A program made the translations under genes and the position numbers. Below the pieces are notes generated by a model. The model searched no databases. It was not told where the DNA came from and saw nothing but the letters and a program-made list of their open reading frames with translations. This document shows, piece by piece, positions 1-9,331 of a stretch of 64,000 nucleotides of DNA. How positions within the stretch are numbered: the stretch's first letter is position 1; every line of letters begins with the position of its first letter. Origin of the DNA: Streptomyces puniciscabiei (GTDB lineage: Bacteria; Actinomycetota; Actinomycetes; Streptomycetales; Streptomycetaceae); contig NZ_VFNX01000001.1 of NCBI RefSeq assembly GCF_006715785.1, positions 186,001 through 250,000 on the forward strand, written 5' to 3'.

Positions 1-1
1 C

Positions 2-169
2 ACCTACACCGACCACTACAACCGGCACCGCCCCCACCGATCCCCACACCAACGATCTCCCCATGCCTCGGAGACCAGCCAGACGGCACCTGTCATCCCC
101 TTCGGTGGCCGCGTCCGCCGCACTCAACTACTCGGCGGCCCCATCAACGAGCACCAGCAAGCAGCCTGA
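2..169 (+). CDS. IS481-type transposase, C-terminal end only
   Basis: The window opens inside a reading frame that ends at the TGA at 167-169. The 55 visible residues contain YNRHRPHRS and end in LGGPINEHQQAA. This matches the C-terminus of integrase-core (DDE) transposases of the IS481/IS3 type, and the transposase at 37,660-38,752 in this window ends in the comparable YNDHRPHRA...LSGVINEYRYAA. The catalytic DDE residues lie upstream of the window, so the family is inferred from the tail alone. It marks the left edge of the accessory patch. Confidence 0.7.
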   Translation, partial: TYTDHYNRHRPHRSPHQRSPHASETSQTAPVIPFGGRVRRTQLLGGPINEHQQAA

Positions 170-330
170 CGGCAGCAACACAAACGGCCTGATCATCAGC
201 CCGAACCAGGGTTTTCACGCGGGTCACCCATACCGCTGCCCGGGAACCCGAGTGCCCCGGTTATCCGGATTTACCGACAGAGATCATGTTCATCTCGGTG
301 AATTCACTCGGTATTACGCTGTCGTGAGCC
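170..330. other. Intergenic spacer, no gene seen
   Basis: This is the gap between the transposase tail and the chimeric NOS/phosphatase ORF. It probably contains the end of the insertion sequence. I see no convincing inverted repeat or RNA gene. Confidence 0.4.
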
Positions 331-1669
331 ATGACTTCTGAATCCACCGCAGCTCCCGACACCGACTGGTTTCGGGTGGCAATTCGAGCGGGGTTCGCCG
401 CCCTCGGTCTGCGCTGGTACGCGGTGCCGGCCGTCAGCGACATGTCGCTGGAGATCGGCGGGGTCACGTACCCGGCCGCGCCCTTCAACGGCTGGTACAT
501 GGGCACCGAGATCGGCTCCCGCAACCTCGCCGACACCGACCGCTACAACCTGCTGCCCGCCGTCGCCGAGCTGTTCGGCCTCGACACCCGCAACGAGCGC
601 ACTCTGTGGCGCGACCGCGCCCTGGTCGAGCTCAACCTGGCGGTCCTGCACCCCAGCCGCTACCGGCCGGCGACACAGGGCGCCGGTGTCGGTGGTGACT
701 GGTTCGACCTGATCCCGCTGGGCGCCGGCCGGGTCGGCGTGCTGATCGGCGATGTGATGGGCCGGGGACTGGAGGCCGCAGCCGTCACGGGCCAACTCCG
801 GTCCGCCGCACACGCATTGGCAAAGACCGGATTGCAGCCCCGACAGCTGATGCAGGCCATGGAAGCCGTGGTCGCCGACCTCGACGTCCCCGACCAACTG
901 GTCACCTGCTGCTATCTGACCCTCGCCGCCGACGCGGGCGACGTGACCATATGCTCGGCCGGGCACTTGCCGGTTCTCGTCACCGTTCCCGGTCAAAGCA
1001 CCCAGACGCTTCCCGCGACGGTGAACGCACCCCTCGGCGTCGGCGGCGTGATCTACGAACAGTGCTGCACGACGATTGCCCGCGGCGCCACCCTCGTGCT
1101 CTACACGGACGGCCTGATCGAGACCCCCGGCACCGACATCGAGGACCAGCTCATCCAGCTGGTGGCCACCCTGGACAAGCTCACGACCACAGCTCCCGAC
1201 CTGGAAACCACCGCCGACCACGTCCCGTCGACCATGCTCCCGGACGCCGACGGCCACGACGACGTCACGCTCCTGCTGACCCGGTTGCCCGAGGCTCCGC
1301 TGGCCACGGCCGCGATGGACCTGCCCTCGGTGCCGGAGTCCGTTCCGACGGGCCGCGACCTCCTCGACAAGACGCTCAGTGCCTGGGGCTGCAACGAACC
1401 GCACGGACAACGCACGCCTCCTGCTCTCCGAGATCCTCACCAACTCCGTCCAGCACGCGGAAGGCCCGATCACCCTGCACCTGTGCCACACGGACACCGA
1501 CCTCACCGTGGAGATCAGCGACCGCAGCCCCCACCTGCCCCAGCCACGTGTCACGGCCGAGGACGACGAATGCGGCCGCGGCCTGCTCCTCGTCCCCGCC
1601 CTAGCCAACGCCTGGGGCGTCCGGCCCACGGACGAGGGCAAGACAACCTGGTTCGGCCTCAAGCTCTGA
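331..1669 (+). CDS. Chimeric ORF: NOS oxygenase fragment fused to SpoIIE/PP2C phosphatase and HATPase domain (frameshifted)
   Basis: The first ~20 residues are nondescript. About 85 residues of bacterial nitric oxide synthase oxygenase domain follow (roughly residues 21-106), including [27 protein letters not shown] and [14 protein letters not shown]. The haem-thiolate Cys region and the rest of NOS are absent. At [19 protein letters not shown] the sequence switches abruptly to a SpoIIE-type PP2C phosphatase, with metal-binding motifs [21 protein letters not shown] and GHDDVTLL. An anti-sigma-type HATPase_c domain ([21 protein letters not shown]) follows in the +1 frame. The shift is at a GGGG run near 1,384-1,387, where one G fewer would restore a continuous frame to the TGA at 1,669. 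The phosphatase half would act on anti-anti-sigma phosphoproteins. The NOS half cannot be catalytic. Confidence 0.7.
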
Positions 1670-1979
1670 GCTCGTCCCACCTTCCAAGCGTGGGTCTGCT
1701 CGCCTGGCGGCTGCGGTGCCTTCGGTCGCCTTCTTGGCTGCGCCGACCTCGGCGGCGAGTTCGTCGGCGTACTCCTCCGCTTCCCGGCCCGCTACTACGA
1801 CACAACATCGGCCGCTTCACCCAACCCGCCCCCTCCGGCCGGGAAAACGCAATGCGGCACCGGCGGAGCACTCAGCGGACCTCGATCATCATCTCCATGG
1901 CGTCGCGAGCGGGGTGTGTCCTCGCCGGGGCGAAGGAGGCCGGGCCGGGCGCCTGACCGCCAGTGCCGGTCGGCCATGG
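1670..1979. other. Intergenic spacer of 310 bp, no gene supported
   Basis: The region lies between the phosphatase and the end of the photolyase gene. One minus-strand frame (about 1,680-1,800) reads like a charged, Ala/Glu-rich protein tail. It has no recognisable domain and no start, so I do not call it. Confidence 0.3.
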
Positions 1980-3356
1980 TCACTCTTGCCGGTCGCGGGC
2001 CCGACGGAACCTGTCCAGGCCCTCGCGCAGGTCCACGATCGGGTCGGGGTAGTCGAGCGCGGCGCGGTCCGCTCCGGGCAGCTTCCACGGCTCGTGCACT
2101 GCAGGCGCGTCGATGTTCCTCAGTTCGGGCACCCAGCGGTGGACGTAGGTGCCGTCGGGGTCGTACCGCTTGGCCTGGGTGACGGGGTTGAGGACCCGGC
2201 CCGGCCGGGTGTCGGTCCCGGTACCGGCCACCCACTGCCAGTTGAGCTGGTTGCTGGCGATGTCACCGTCGACCAGCCAGTGCAGGAAGTGGGCGGCGCC
2301 GATGCGCCAGTCGACGTAGAGCGTCTTGGTCAGGAAGCTCGCGGTCAACAGGCGGGCCCGGTTGTGCATCCAGCCCTCGTGGCGCAGTTGCCGCATCGCG
2401 GCGTCGATCACCGGGTAGCCGGTACGGCCTTCCCGCCACGCCTCGATGTCGGCCTTCGCCGTGCGCTCGGTGCGCCAACGGTCGCCCTTTGTCCGGTAGT
2501 CGGCGCGGGCGGCGTCCGGGCGGGCTGCGAGCACCTGACGGTGGAAGTCGCGCCAGGCGAGCTGCCGTACCAGCGCCTCGGCGCCCGGTCCGCCGCGGCG
2601 GCGGGCGCGGTGCACCAGTTCTGCCGGGGAAAGGGTACCGAAATGCAGGTGCGCGGAGAGCCGGGAGGTGGCGTCGGCGGCCAGGTTGTCCCGGGTGTCG
2701 TCGTAGGCGTCCAGGCCGTGCCGCCAGTAGGCGGTCACCCGCTTGCGGCCCTCGGTCTCTCCGCCGGGCGGCAGGGCGGGCGAGACCCCGGTGACCTCGC
2801 TCCGGGCGGGCACCGGCTCGCCGTGCACCCGGTCGGGCACACGCACGCGACGCGGAGCGGCCACAGCCGGGCGCAGACGGGCCTGGGCCCACTGTCGGTA
2901 GTACGGCGTGAAGACGGCGAAGTGGTCCGACGAGGAGGGGCTCACCTCGCCGGGCGGCACGGCCACGGTGACCGCGTCGTGGACGAACAGGCGGCGGCCG
3001 CCGGACTCCAGGGCCCGCCGGAGCCGGTCCTCCCGGCGGGTGGCGAAGGCGCTGTGCGCCGCCGCCATGTACACCTCGTCGGCGTCGGCCTCCCGCACCG
3101 TACGGCACACCTCCTCCACCAGGTCGCCGGAGCGCACCACGAGGCGTCCGCCGCGCTCGCGCAGGGAGGCGTCCAGGTCGGCCAGGCAGTCGGCGAGGAA
3201 GGCGCTGCGGTTCGGCGTGGCGAACCCGGCGGCTTCGACGGCCAGGTCGCGCACGAAGAGCGGGACGACCGCGTCGGCGGACTTCAGCGCCGCGCGCAGC
3301 GGCGGGTGGTCGTGCAGGCGCAGGTCGGAGGTGAACAGGACGACCGAGACGCGCAT
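1980..3356 (-). CDS. phr: Deoxyribodipyrimidine photolyase (class I)
   Basis: 458 residues. The N-terminal DNA_photolyase Rossmann domain (residues 1-~170) begins MRVSVVLFTSDLRLHDHPPL and the FAD_binding_7 domain fills the C-terminal half. Typical flavin/DNA-contact blocks are present: RLSAHLHFG, LAWRDFHRQVL, GYPVIDAAMRQL, MHNRARLL, WRIGAAHFLHWLVDGD and ASNQLNWQW. The enzyme repairs cyclobutane pyrimidine dimers with blue light using FAD and a second antenna chromophore. The ATG at 3,356 is preferred over an in-frame TTG at 3,365 because it starts the conserved domain. The gene lies 9 nt behind the upstream membrane-protein gene and is probably co-transcribed with it. A cryptochrome is a less likely alternative. 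Confidence 0.93.
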   Translation of the reverse strand: MRVSVVLFTSDLRLHDHPPLRAALKSADAVVPLFVRDLAVEAAGFATPNRSAFLADCLADLDASLRERGGRLVVRSGDLVEEVCRTVREADADEVYMAAAHSAFATRREDRLRRALESGGRRLFVHDAVTVAVPPGEVSPSSSDHFAVFTPYYRQWAQARLRPAVAAPRRVRVPDRVHGEPVPARSEVTGVSPALPPGGETEGRKRVTAYWRHGLDAYDDTRDNLAADATSRLSAHLHFGTLSPAELVHRARRRGGPGAEALVRQLAWRDFHRQVLAARPDAARADYRTKGDRWRTERTAKADIEAWREGRTGYPVIDAAMRQLRHEGWMHNRARLLTASFLTKTLYVDWRIGAAHFLHWLVDGDIASNQLNWQWVAGTGTDTRPGRVLNPVTQAKRYDPDGTYVHRWVPELRNIDAPAVHEPWKLPGADRAALDYPDPIVDLREGLDRFRRARDRQE

Positions 3357-3365
3357 GGGCTTCAA

Positions 3366-3920
3366 CTACCCGCTGGACGAGTCCGGTTCCCGGCGGTGTG
3401 CCGAGGCTTCCGCGACCTGCTTCAGCGCCGATGCCGTGGCAGGGTCACCAACCTTGGCGGGTTGCTCGTGCGGGTGGCTCTCGTGGTGAAAATGGGAGGG
3501 CGCGAGCCTGTCGCCCGGGCCGTAGAGCTGCGACAAGGTGTCGGCGGAGTCCGTGAGGGCAAGGTCGGCGTCGGCCGCAGCGGGCCAGCTACCGCCCTGC
3601 GTGTCGTTCTCGGCGTTTCCGGCCCTGGTGGCCTGGGCCGCCTCCCCCGGCGCGCCTCGTCGGGGGCCCGGCTGGGTCAGCCACGCCACGGCCGCGCCGG
3701 TGAGAGCCACGGGCCATTCCACCACCCCGGCGACGCCGAGCACCCCGGCTCCGGTGTAGACCGCCATCCGCCGACCACGTGGAGAGATCGCTCCGATCCA
3801 CTCCAGCGCGCTGTCGCCGACCTTGCTCACCCGCCCGGCTCCGGGCAGGCGGCGCAGCCCGGAGCCGACCGCCCGGAACGGCTGCGGAAGATCCGACAAA
3901 CCTGTCCTGACCTGGCTCAT
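3366..3920 (-). CDS. Hypothetical membrane-associated protein
   Basis: 184 residues. I do not recognise the family. A basic N-terminus is followed by a hydrophobic stretch at about residues 50-90 (GVLGVAGVVEWPVALTGAAVAWL) that could form one or two membrane segments. The tail is hydrophilic, with several His residues (SHFHHESHPHEQ). The ATG at 3,920 is preceded by AAGGAG at good spacing. An upstream start at 3,977 would add about 19 residues but has a weaker ribosome-binding site. The gene precedes the photolyase with a 9-nt gap, which suggests joint transcription and perhaps a stress role. Confidence 0.6.
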   Translation of the reverse strand: MSQVRTGLSDLPQPFRAVGSGLRRLPGAGRVSKVGDSALEWIGAISPRGRRMAVYTGAGVLGVAGVVEWPVALTGAAVAWLTQPGPRRGAPGEAAQATRAGNAENDTQGGSWPAAADADLALTDSADTLSQLYGPGDRLAPSHFHHESHPHEQPAKVGDPATASALKQVAEASAHRREPDSSSG

Positions 3921-4096
3921 GTCCCGCTCCTTCCGCACGTCCTCAAGGGGTCCGAGCCCCGAGTTTCCCGATGTCACACCGCATATGCCCCCGTGCAGGC
4001 GTTATCAGGTTCCGGGGCTCTGGTGCGTCCCCTCTCTGATGACGCGTTCCCAGGCAGGCTGGGGGAACTCGGAGCGGACGGACCGGAGGTGGTTCG

Positions 4097-5292
4097 GTGG
4101 CTGGTGAGGGTCTGGGCCTGGACGAGGTGCTGCGGGCGGCGGAGGATGCCGCGCCGGTGGAGTCAGTGGATGTGGTCGCCCGGAACCCGGAGAAACGGTT
4201 CTCGGCGACAGGGGTGTCGTTCCTGTTCGTCGACCTGATCGGGCAGGAAGCCGTACGCCTGCCCAGAGCCGGTAAGGCGGGGCGGGCGCGCGGCGAAACG
4301 GAGAGAGTCGAGCCGGCGGGCAGCGTCTATGACCGGGTCCTGCGCAGCCAGCTCCTGCACCAGGAGGACGACGGGGAGGGCGGGTGCCGGGCGGTGGTGC
4401 CGGTGACGAACCGCGGCGACCGCATCGGCGTACTGGACCTGGTCGTGCCGCACGCGAACGAAAGGGTCCGCGACGCGGTCGCCCACGCAGCGCACGCGCT
4501 CGCATACATCGTGGTCACCGACCGCCGCTTCACCGATCTCTACCACTGGGGCCGGCGCACCACTGCTGTGAGTCTTGCCGCGGAGATCCAGCACCAGCTA
4601 CTTCCCTCGGTCTCCTGCTGCGAGGCGGCCCAGTTCACCCTGGCCTGCGGTCTGGTCCCGGCCGACGACATCGGCGGTGACACCTACGACTACGCCCTCA
4701 ACCAGGACAGGCTGTATCTGTCGATCACTGACGCGATGGGGCATGACACCGCTTCCGCCATGCTGGCCACGCTCACGGTCAATGCCCTGCGCCGAGCCCG
4801 CCGCGCCGCTGAAGGTGTCCTCGGCCAGGCGCATGCCGCCCACGAGGCGATCACCGAGCACGCCCGCGGCACGGCCACCGGCCAGCTACTCTGCGTCACT
4901 CTGGGGACGGGCGAATGTCAGCTGGTCAATGCCGGCCACCCCTGGCCGCTGCGGCGGCGCGGGGCACGGCTGGAGGAGCTCGCCGTCAAGATCAACCTGC
5001 CCTTCGGGGTTCCCGTTCCGGTCACCTACGAGGCGCAGCGGTTCGACCTCCAGCCGGGCGACCGCCTGGTGCTGCTCACCGACGGCATGACCGAGCGCTG
5101 CTCGGCCGCTGTCGACCTGCCCGCCCTCATCCATGACACCCGCGACGAACGCCCCGCGAAGCGGTCCGCGCTCTGACTGGCGCTGTCCACGACGCGTGCG
5201 GCGGCTCTCTGCCGGACGATGCCACCACCATGGTCCTGGACTGGCACGGCGGCTCCGGCCGACGCCACAGCGGCGCCGGCGCCGACAGTTGA
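4097..5292 (+). CDS. PP2C/SpoIIE-type serine phosphatase with GAF-like sensor (frameshifted near C-terminus)
   Basis: GTG start with GGAGGT just upstream. Residues ~20-155 resemble a GAF sensor domain. Residues ~170-350 form a SpoIIE phosphatase with AAEIQHQLLPS, GGDTYDYAL, DAMGHDTASA, NAGHPWPLRRRG and LLTDGMTER. As printed, the frame stops at 5,176. Beyond that point the other frame reads ALTGAVHDACGG...DDATTMVLDWHG, the standard phosphatase C-terminus with its last metal-binding Asp residues, and stops at 5,292. One missing C in the CCCC run near 5,150 explains this. If the indel is a sequencing error, the protein is a normal ~398-residue phosphatase of the RsbU type; if real, it lacks the last metal ligands. 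Confidence 0.8.
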
Positions 5293-5393
5293 CACACCTG
5301 GGCCCGCACGGATCTGCCGACGCTCCCAGGGGGGCGGGTGGGCTCAGGCTCCCCCGGTCCAGCGGCCGCGCCGGGAGAGCCGCCCCACCGTGG

Positions 5394-6083
5394 TCAGGAC
5401 AGACTGCCCTTTTCGCACACCTGGCGGGCGACCTCGCGGAGCTTGACGTTGTTCTCCTGGGAGTAGCGGCGCAGGACGTCGAACGCCTGGTCCTGGGTGA
5501 GACGGTGGCTGCCCATGAGGATGCCCATGGCCTCCCCGATGACATGTCGGGTAGCGACGGCCTGTTCCATCTGGGCATGGGTACGAGCGCTGGAGAAGGC
5601 AACCGCGGCATGGGAGGCCAGCAGCCAGCCAGCCGTCTCACTGACCTCGGTGAACGCCCCGGGCCGACGGGAGTAAAGGTTCAGTGCACCGAGATCCTCG
5701 TCCTCGGTGAACAGCAGGAAGCCCATCATGCTGCCGAGTCCCAGCTCCCGGGCAGGGGGCGCGTAGGAGGGCCAGCGCTGATGCTCGGCGGCGAAGTCGG
5801 CGATGCGGAACACCCGCTCTCTGAAGTGTGTGCGGGCCGCGTCGAAACACGGGCCTTCCTGCAGGCGCCCTTGCAGCTGGTCGCTGTCGACGACCAGCCG
5901 GTCCGTCGGGGCGAGAGACTCCACGCGCTCGCCACGCAGAATCAGAACACCGGCGGCGTCGCAGCCCTCGACCAGCTCAGTGGCGGACCCGGTGATCCGC
6001 TCCAGTGTGGCATCCACCGAGTCCTGGGCCAGCAGATCACGTGCCATGGTCGCCATCTGCTGTGCGAACACACGCCAGTCCAT
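5394..6083 (-). CDS. GAF and ANTAR domain transcription antitermination regulator
   Basis: 229 residues. A GAF domain (residues ~20-150, ending around GALNLYSRRPGAF) is followed by a C-terminal ANTAR domain (AVATRHVIGEAMGILMGSHRLTQDQAFDVLRRYSQ). ANTAR domains bind paired RNA hairpins to prevent transcription termination; the GAF domain would sense a ligand or redox signal. The ATG at 6,083 has AGGAG five to six bases upstream, so I prefer it to the GTG at 6,101. The gene is divergent from the TetR gene at 6,197. Its RNA targets cannot be seen here. Confidence 0.9.
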   Translation of the reverse strand: MDWRVFAQQMATMARDLLAQDSVDATLERITGSATELVEGCDAAGVLILRGERVESLAPTDRLVVDSDQLQGRLQEGPCFDAARTHFRERVFRIADFAAEHQRWPSYAPPARELGLGSMMGFLLFTEDEDLGALNLYSRRPGAFTEVSETAGWLLASHAAVAFSSARTHAQMEQAVATRHVIGEAMGILMGSHRLTQDQAFDVLRRYSQENNVKLREVARQVCEKGSLS

Positions 6084-6160
6084 GTCATCTCCTGTCGCCA
6101 CCCTTGGCAGAGCAGATGCCTACTCGCTTGCCACTTCCTCGGACACGCCTGTTAGCTTAT

Positions 6161-6183
6161 CCATACCAAACATTTTGGTATGG
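6161..6183. promoter_or_regulatory. Perfect palindromic operator (CCATACCAAA-N3-TTTGGTATGG)
   Basis: Two exact 10-base arms at 6,161-6,170 and 6,174-6,183 are separated by CAT. The right arm runs into the GGAGGAGAG ribosome-binding site of the tetR gene starting at 6,197. This places it ideally for autorepression by that TetR protein. Confidence 0.75.
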
Positions 6184-6196
6184 AGGAGAGGTCAAG

Positions 6197-6739
6197 GTGG
6201 GTGCGGAGAGGTCGGCGTGGCTGGACCAGGGCTTGACGTTGCTGGCGGAGCAGGGTGCGCCCGCGGTGACGCTGGATCGGCTGTGTGAGCGCATGGGCAT
6301 GTCGAAGGGCGCCTTCTATCACCACTTCGGATCGATGCCGAAGTATCGGATCCGATTGCTCGACCACTTCGAGGCCAAGTGCACCACGGCGATCATCAAT
6401 GGAGTTGAAGCGTCCGACACGCTTCCGGCCCGGGAGCGGCTGGCCAGGCTCCTGGCTGAAGTGACGAAGGACGCCGGCCCGCCGCTGGAGATCGCGATGC
6501 GGGCCTGGGCGAAACAGGATCCCGAGGCGGCGCGGGTGCAGGAGCGTGTCGACGCAACCCGCATTGGATATCTGCGGGATCTGTGCGAACAGGCCGGCCA
6601 TGGCAGACCGGATCAAGTGGCCAAGATGCTCTATCTGATGTTGGTCGGGGCGGAGCACCTCACGCCCCCGCTCCCGAAGCCAGAGCTGCGCGGCATGTAC
6701 GAGCTGCTGATGCCACTCCTGGACCGGTCGGCCTCCTGA
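6197..6739 (+). CDS. TetR-family transcriptional regulator
   Basis: 180 residues. The N-terminal TetR helix-turn-helix is clear: GLTLLAEQGAPAVTLDRLCERMGMSKGAFYHHFGS at residues ~11-45. The C-terminal domain is TetR-like but of no subfamily I recognise. The GTG at 6,197 follows GGAGGAGAG by about six bases, and a perfect palindrome overlaps this leader. The small membrane protein gene at 6,798 follows in the same direction and is the most likely regulated partner, along with tetR itself. Confidence 0.88.
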   Translation: MGAERSAWLDQGLTLLAEQGAPAVTLDRLCERMGMSKGAFYHHFGSMPKYRIRLLDHFEAKCTTAIINGVEASDTLPARERLARLLAEVTKDAGPPLEIAMRAWAKQDPEAARVQERVDATRIGYLRDLCEQAGHGRPDQVAKMLYLMLVGAEHLTPPLPKPELRGMYELLMPLLDRSAS

Positions 6740-6797
6740 CTTCGTCGGCGATCGAGATGGATCCCTCACCCGACGTTCCCGGAAGGAACACTGCGTC

Positions 6798-7295
6798 ATG
6801 AATGCCTCCGCCCGCCCCGAATCGCGCACATCCAACGCCAGAGGTCTCCGTCTGTGGGTTCCCCGCCTGATGCTCACTGCCGCAGCGGTGCACATGATGG
6901 TCGGCGTCATCGCCTCGTACTCGTACTGGAGCGGCATCGTCTCCGACGGACTGTGGAACACCGTCCGCAACGACAACTACACCCGCATGATGGCCCTTTG
7001 GTTCATGATCAGCGGAGTTGCCTTCTTCGGCCTTGGGCTCCTTTCTAGAAGAGTCGTGATCGCCGTAGGCGCGATGCCCGTGGAGACCGGATGGATCCTG
7101 CTGGCACTCGGAATCCCGGTGGCCGTACTGGAACCGGTCTCAGGTGGCTGGTCACTGATTGCCATCGGCGTGCTGGCGGTGGTGGCGTCGCGGCGCGACA
7201 GTGGCATGACGGACTACGACCGACCGGGCGGTCGACGAGCGGGAGGAACGCTCGCTCCAGGCGCGGCCCCACTCAATACCGCGCCCTCTGAATAG
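6798..7295 (+). CDS. Small four-helix membrane protein (DUF6463-like)
   Basis: 165 residues with four predicted membrane helices at about residues 23-42 (LMLTAAAVHMMVGVIASYSY), 65-85 (MMALWFMISGVAFFGLGLL), 90-110 and 114-132. The C-terminus is hydrophilic. The layout resembles small DUF6463/DoxX-like proteins often controlled by a neighbouring TetR regulator. An AAGGAACACTGCGTC leader precedes the ATG. The function is unknown; I infer regulation by the upstream TetR from adjacency only. Confidence 0.7.
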   Translation: MNASARPESRTSNARGLRLWVPRLMLTAAAVHMMVGVIASYSYWSGIVSDGLWNTVRNDNYTRMMALWFMISGVAFFGLGLLSRRVVIAVGAMPVETGWILLALGIPVAVLEPVSGGWSLIAIGVLAVVASRRDSGMTDYDRPGGRRAGGTLAPGAAPLNTAPSE

Positions 7296-7329
7296 GTGCT
7301 CTGCACCAGTGTGCGGTTCGTGATCATTC

Positions 7330-8748
7330 ATGCGGGATGATCTCGGCATGAGTGGTGGCGATGGGCTGTTCGAGGTCGAACCGGTCGAGAAGAAGCAGCC
7401 GCAGGGTTGTCCGGCATCCGTGGACAAGACGTTCCGGGACTTCGACCCGCACCAGGTCCTGCTGCTGCCCCCGTCGCTGGACGACTGGCCGCCTGAGGAT
7501 CATCTCGCCCGGTTCGTTGCCGACCTGGTCGACGAGGTGCTTGACCTTTCCCCGATCCTGGCGGACTACGCCGACAAGCGCGGCTACCGGCCCTACGATC
7601 CGCGGTTGATGGTGCGGCTGCTGATCTACGGATACAGCACCGGTATTCGTTCTTCGCGGGCGATCGAGCGTCGTTGCGTCGATGATGTCGCGCTCCGGTT
7701 CCTGGCTGCCGATCAGGCCCCGAACTTCCGCTCGATCGCCCGGTTCCGCCGGCCGCCACTTGGATGCGCTGGCCGACCTGTTCGCCCAGTCGCTGCACCT
7801 CGCAGAAGCTGGGCATGGTCAAGATGGGCCGCGTCGCGCTGGACGGCACGAAACTGGAAGCGAACGCCTCCAAACACAAGGCGATGAGCTACGGCCGCCT
7901 GGTCGACAAAGAAGAGCAGATCGAGGCTGAGATCGCCGAGTTGGAGGCGAAGGCTCGAGGTTTGCCGGCCGACGCCGAGGCCACCGACGACGCCGAGGGC
8001 CAGGTCTTCGGCGTCGACGGCAACGAGGCGGACCTGCCAGCCGAGCTGGACCGGCGGGAGAAGCGCTCGCGAAGCTGCAGGCCGCCCGCGCGCAGATCGA
8101 GGCCGAGGCCGCCGACAAGGCCCATCGCCACGCAGAAGACAAAGAACGCCGCCGCCAGCAGCGCGCCGGTACCGGCGATGAGCAGGCTGTCGCTGACGCC
8201 GGCGAGAAGGCAGCCGCGAAGGCACGGCCGAAGCCCAAGGCCCAGGCGAACTTCACCGACCCTGACTCGCGGATCATGAAGAACAGCGACGGCGCCTACA
8301 TCCAGGCATACAACGCCCAGGCCGTCGTCGACGAGCAGCCCCAAGCAAGTCTTGGTCGACGCCGGATACTGCTCCCAGACCAACCTCGAAGCCGCACGGG
8401 ACCGCCAACTCGACTGCGACACCAGCACGTTCATGGCCATTGGCCGTTCTCGGCCACGACGAGCAGATCCTGCGCGCACCCCTCGGACGCATCCCCAAGA
8501 ACGCCACGCTGAAAGAGCGCATGGCTCGCAAGCTGCGGACGAAACCCGGCAAGGCTGCCTACAGCCGCCGCAAGGCCATCGTCGAACCCGTATTCGGCCA
8601 CATCATGACCTGCCGCAGCGGCCGCCAACTCCTCCTCCGAGGCGAGGACGGAGCCCGCGGCGAGTGGCGACTGCTGGCCGCCTGCCACAACCTTCGCAAG
8701 GTCTTCCGGCACGCCGGAACCACCGGCCTCGCCGCCCTGGCCGGCTGA
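7330..8748 (+). pseudogene. IS1182-family transposase, decayed
   Basis: The N-terminal part is intact and typical of IS1182 transposases: VLLLPPSLDDWPPEDHLARFV, ADKRGYRPYDPRLMVRLLIYGYSTG and SSRAIERRCVDDVAFRFL-like residues. Near 7,755 the frame shifts (GRVALDGTKLEANASKHKAMSY continues in another frame). It shifts again near 8,065, and part of the centre, including at least one catalytic Asp block, is missing near 8,340-8,430. The last part (TLKERMARKLRTKPGKAAYSRRKAIVEPVFGHI) is recognisable and ends at 8,748. With several independent lesions this copy is inactive. I could not resolve its terminal inverted repeats; the spacer to 8,898 probably contains the right end. Confidence 0.85.
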
Positions 8749-8898
8749 CCGACCGAGCCTCGCAGCTCGTCACCGGCCCCCACCCGGTCGCCCCCCACGA
8801 CCCGCACCCCGACCGCCCTCACGGCTGTCCGCGGGGCGGCCGCGACCGACCCAATCAATCACGGCCGCCAGCCGCTCACCTGTTACCGAGACACGCTC

Positions 8899-9330
8899 CT
8901 AGCAGACGGCATGCGCGCTCCCGTCCCCCAGGATGCGGCGGCGGGTCCTCGCCAGGGCGTCCGGGTCGGCGCGGTCCACGTACCAGGGGCGGTTGAGCCG
9001 GTCGGAGTTCTCCCGCGGCACCAAGTGGACGTGGAGGTGGAAGACGTCCTGCCAGCCCGCGGGGCGATTCGCCTGGAACAGCGTCAGGCCGTCGGGCTTC
9101 AGTACCCCGTCGAGGACCTCGGCCATGCGGTGGACGGTACGCATCACCGCTGCCGCGTCGTCCTCGGAGATCTCCCAGATGTCCGCCGCGTGCGCGCGGG
9201 GGATGACGAGGGTGTGGCCCTCCATCACGGCGGTGTTGTCGAGGAAGGCCACGGTCCGCTCGTCCTGGAAGAGGATCTCCGCGTGCAGCCGGCCCGCCAC
9301 GATGTCACAGAACACGCACTCGGACGCCAT
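8899..9330 (-). CDS. HIT-family (histidine triad) nucleotide hydrolase/transferase
   Basis: 143 residues with the N-terminal CVFCDIVAGRL block and the triad HLHVHLVPR near residue 99. HIT proteins cleave nucleoside phosphoramidates, dinucleoside polyphosphates or nucleotidyl-sulfates. It is the last gene of the nine-gene operon that starts at 16,174. The preceding cutC-like gene ends 2 nt from its start, so it is very likely co-transcribed. Together with two dCTP-deaminase-like proteins it gives the operon a nucleotide flavour. It may still be a housekeeping gene captured by read-through. Confidence 0.88.
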   Translation of the reverse strand: MASECVFCDIVAGRLHAEILFQDERTVAFLDNTAVMEGHTLVIPRAHAADIWEISEDDAAAVMRTVHRMAEVLDGVLKPDGLTLFQANRPAGWQDVFHLHVHLVPRENSDRLNRPWYVDRADPDALARTRRRILGDGSAHAVC

Positions 9331-9331
9331 G

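Noticed and set aside
63..341. Small ORF at the window start
   Set aside because: It is out of frame with the recognisable transposase tail and has no ribosome-binding site or homology.
8749..8898. Terminal inverted repeat of the IS1182 copy
   Set aside because: Partial similarity between about 7,305-7,330 and the reverse complement of about 8,850-8,880 was noticed, but matches are too scattered to define the element ends.
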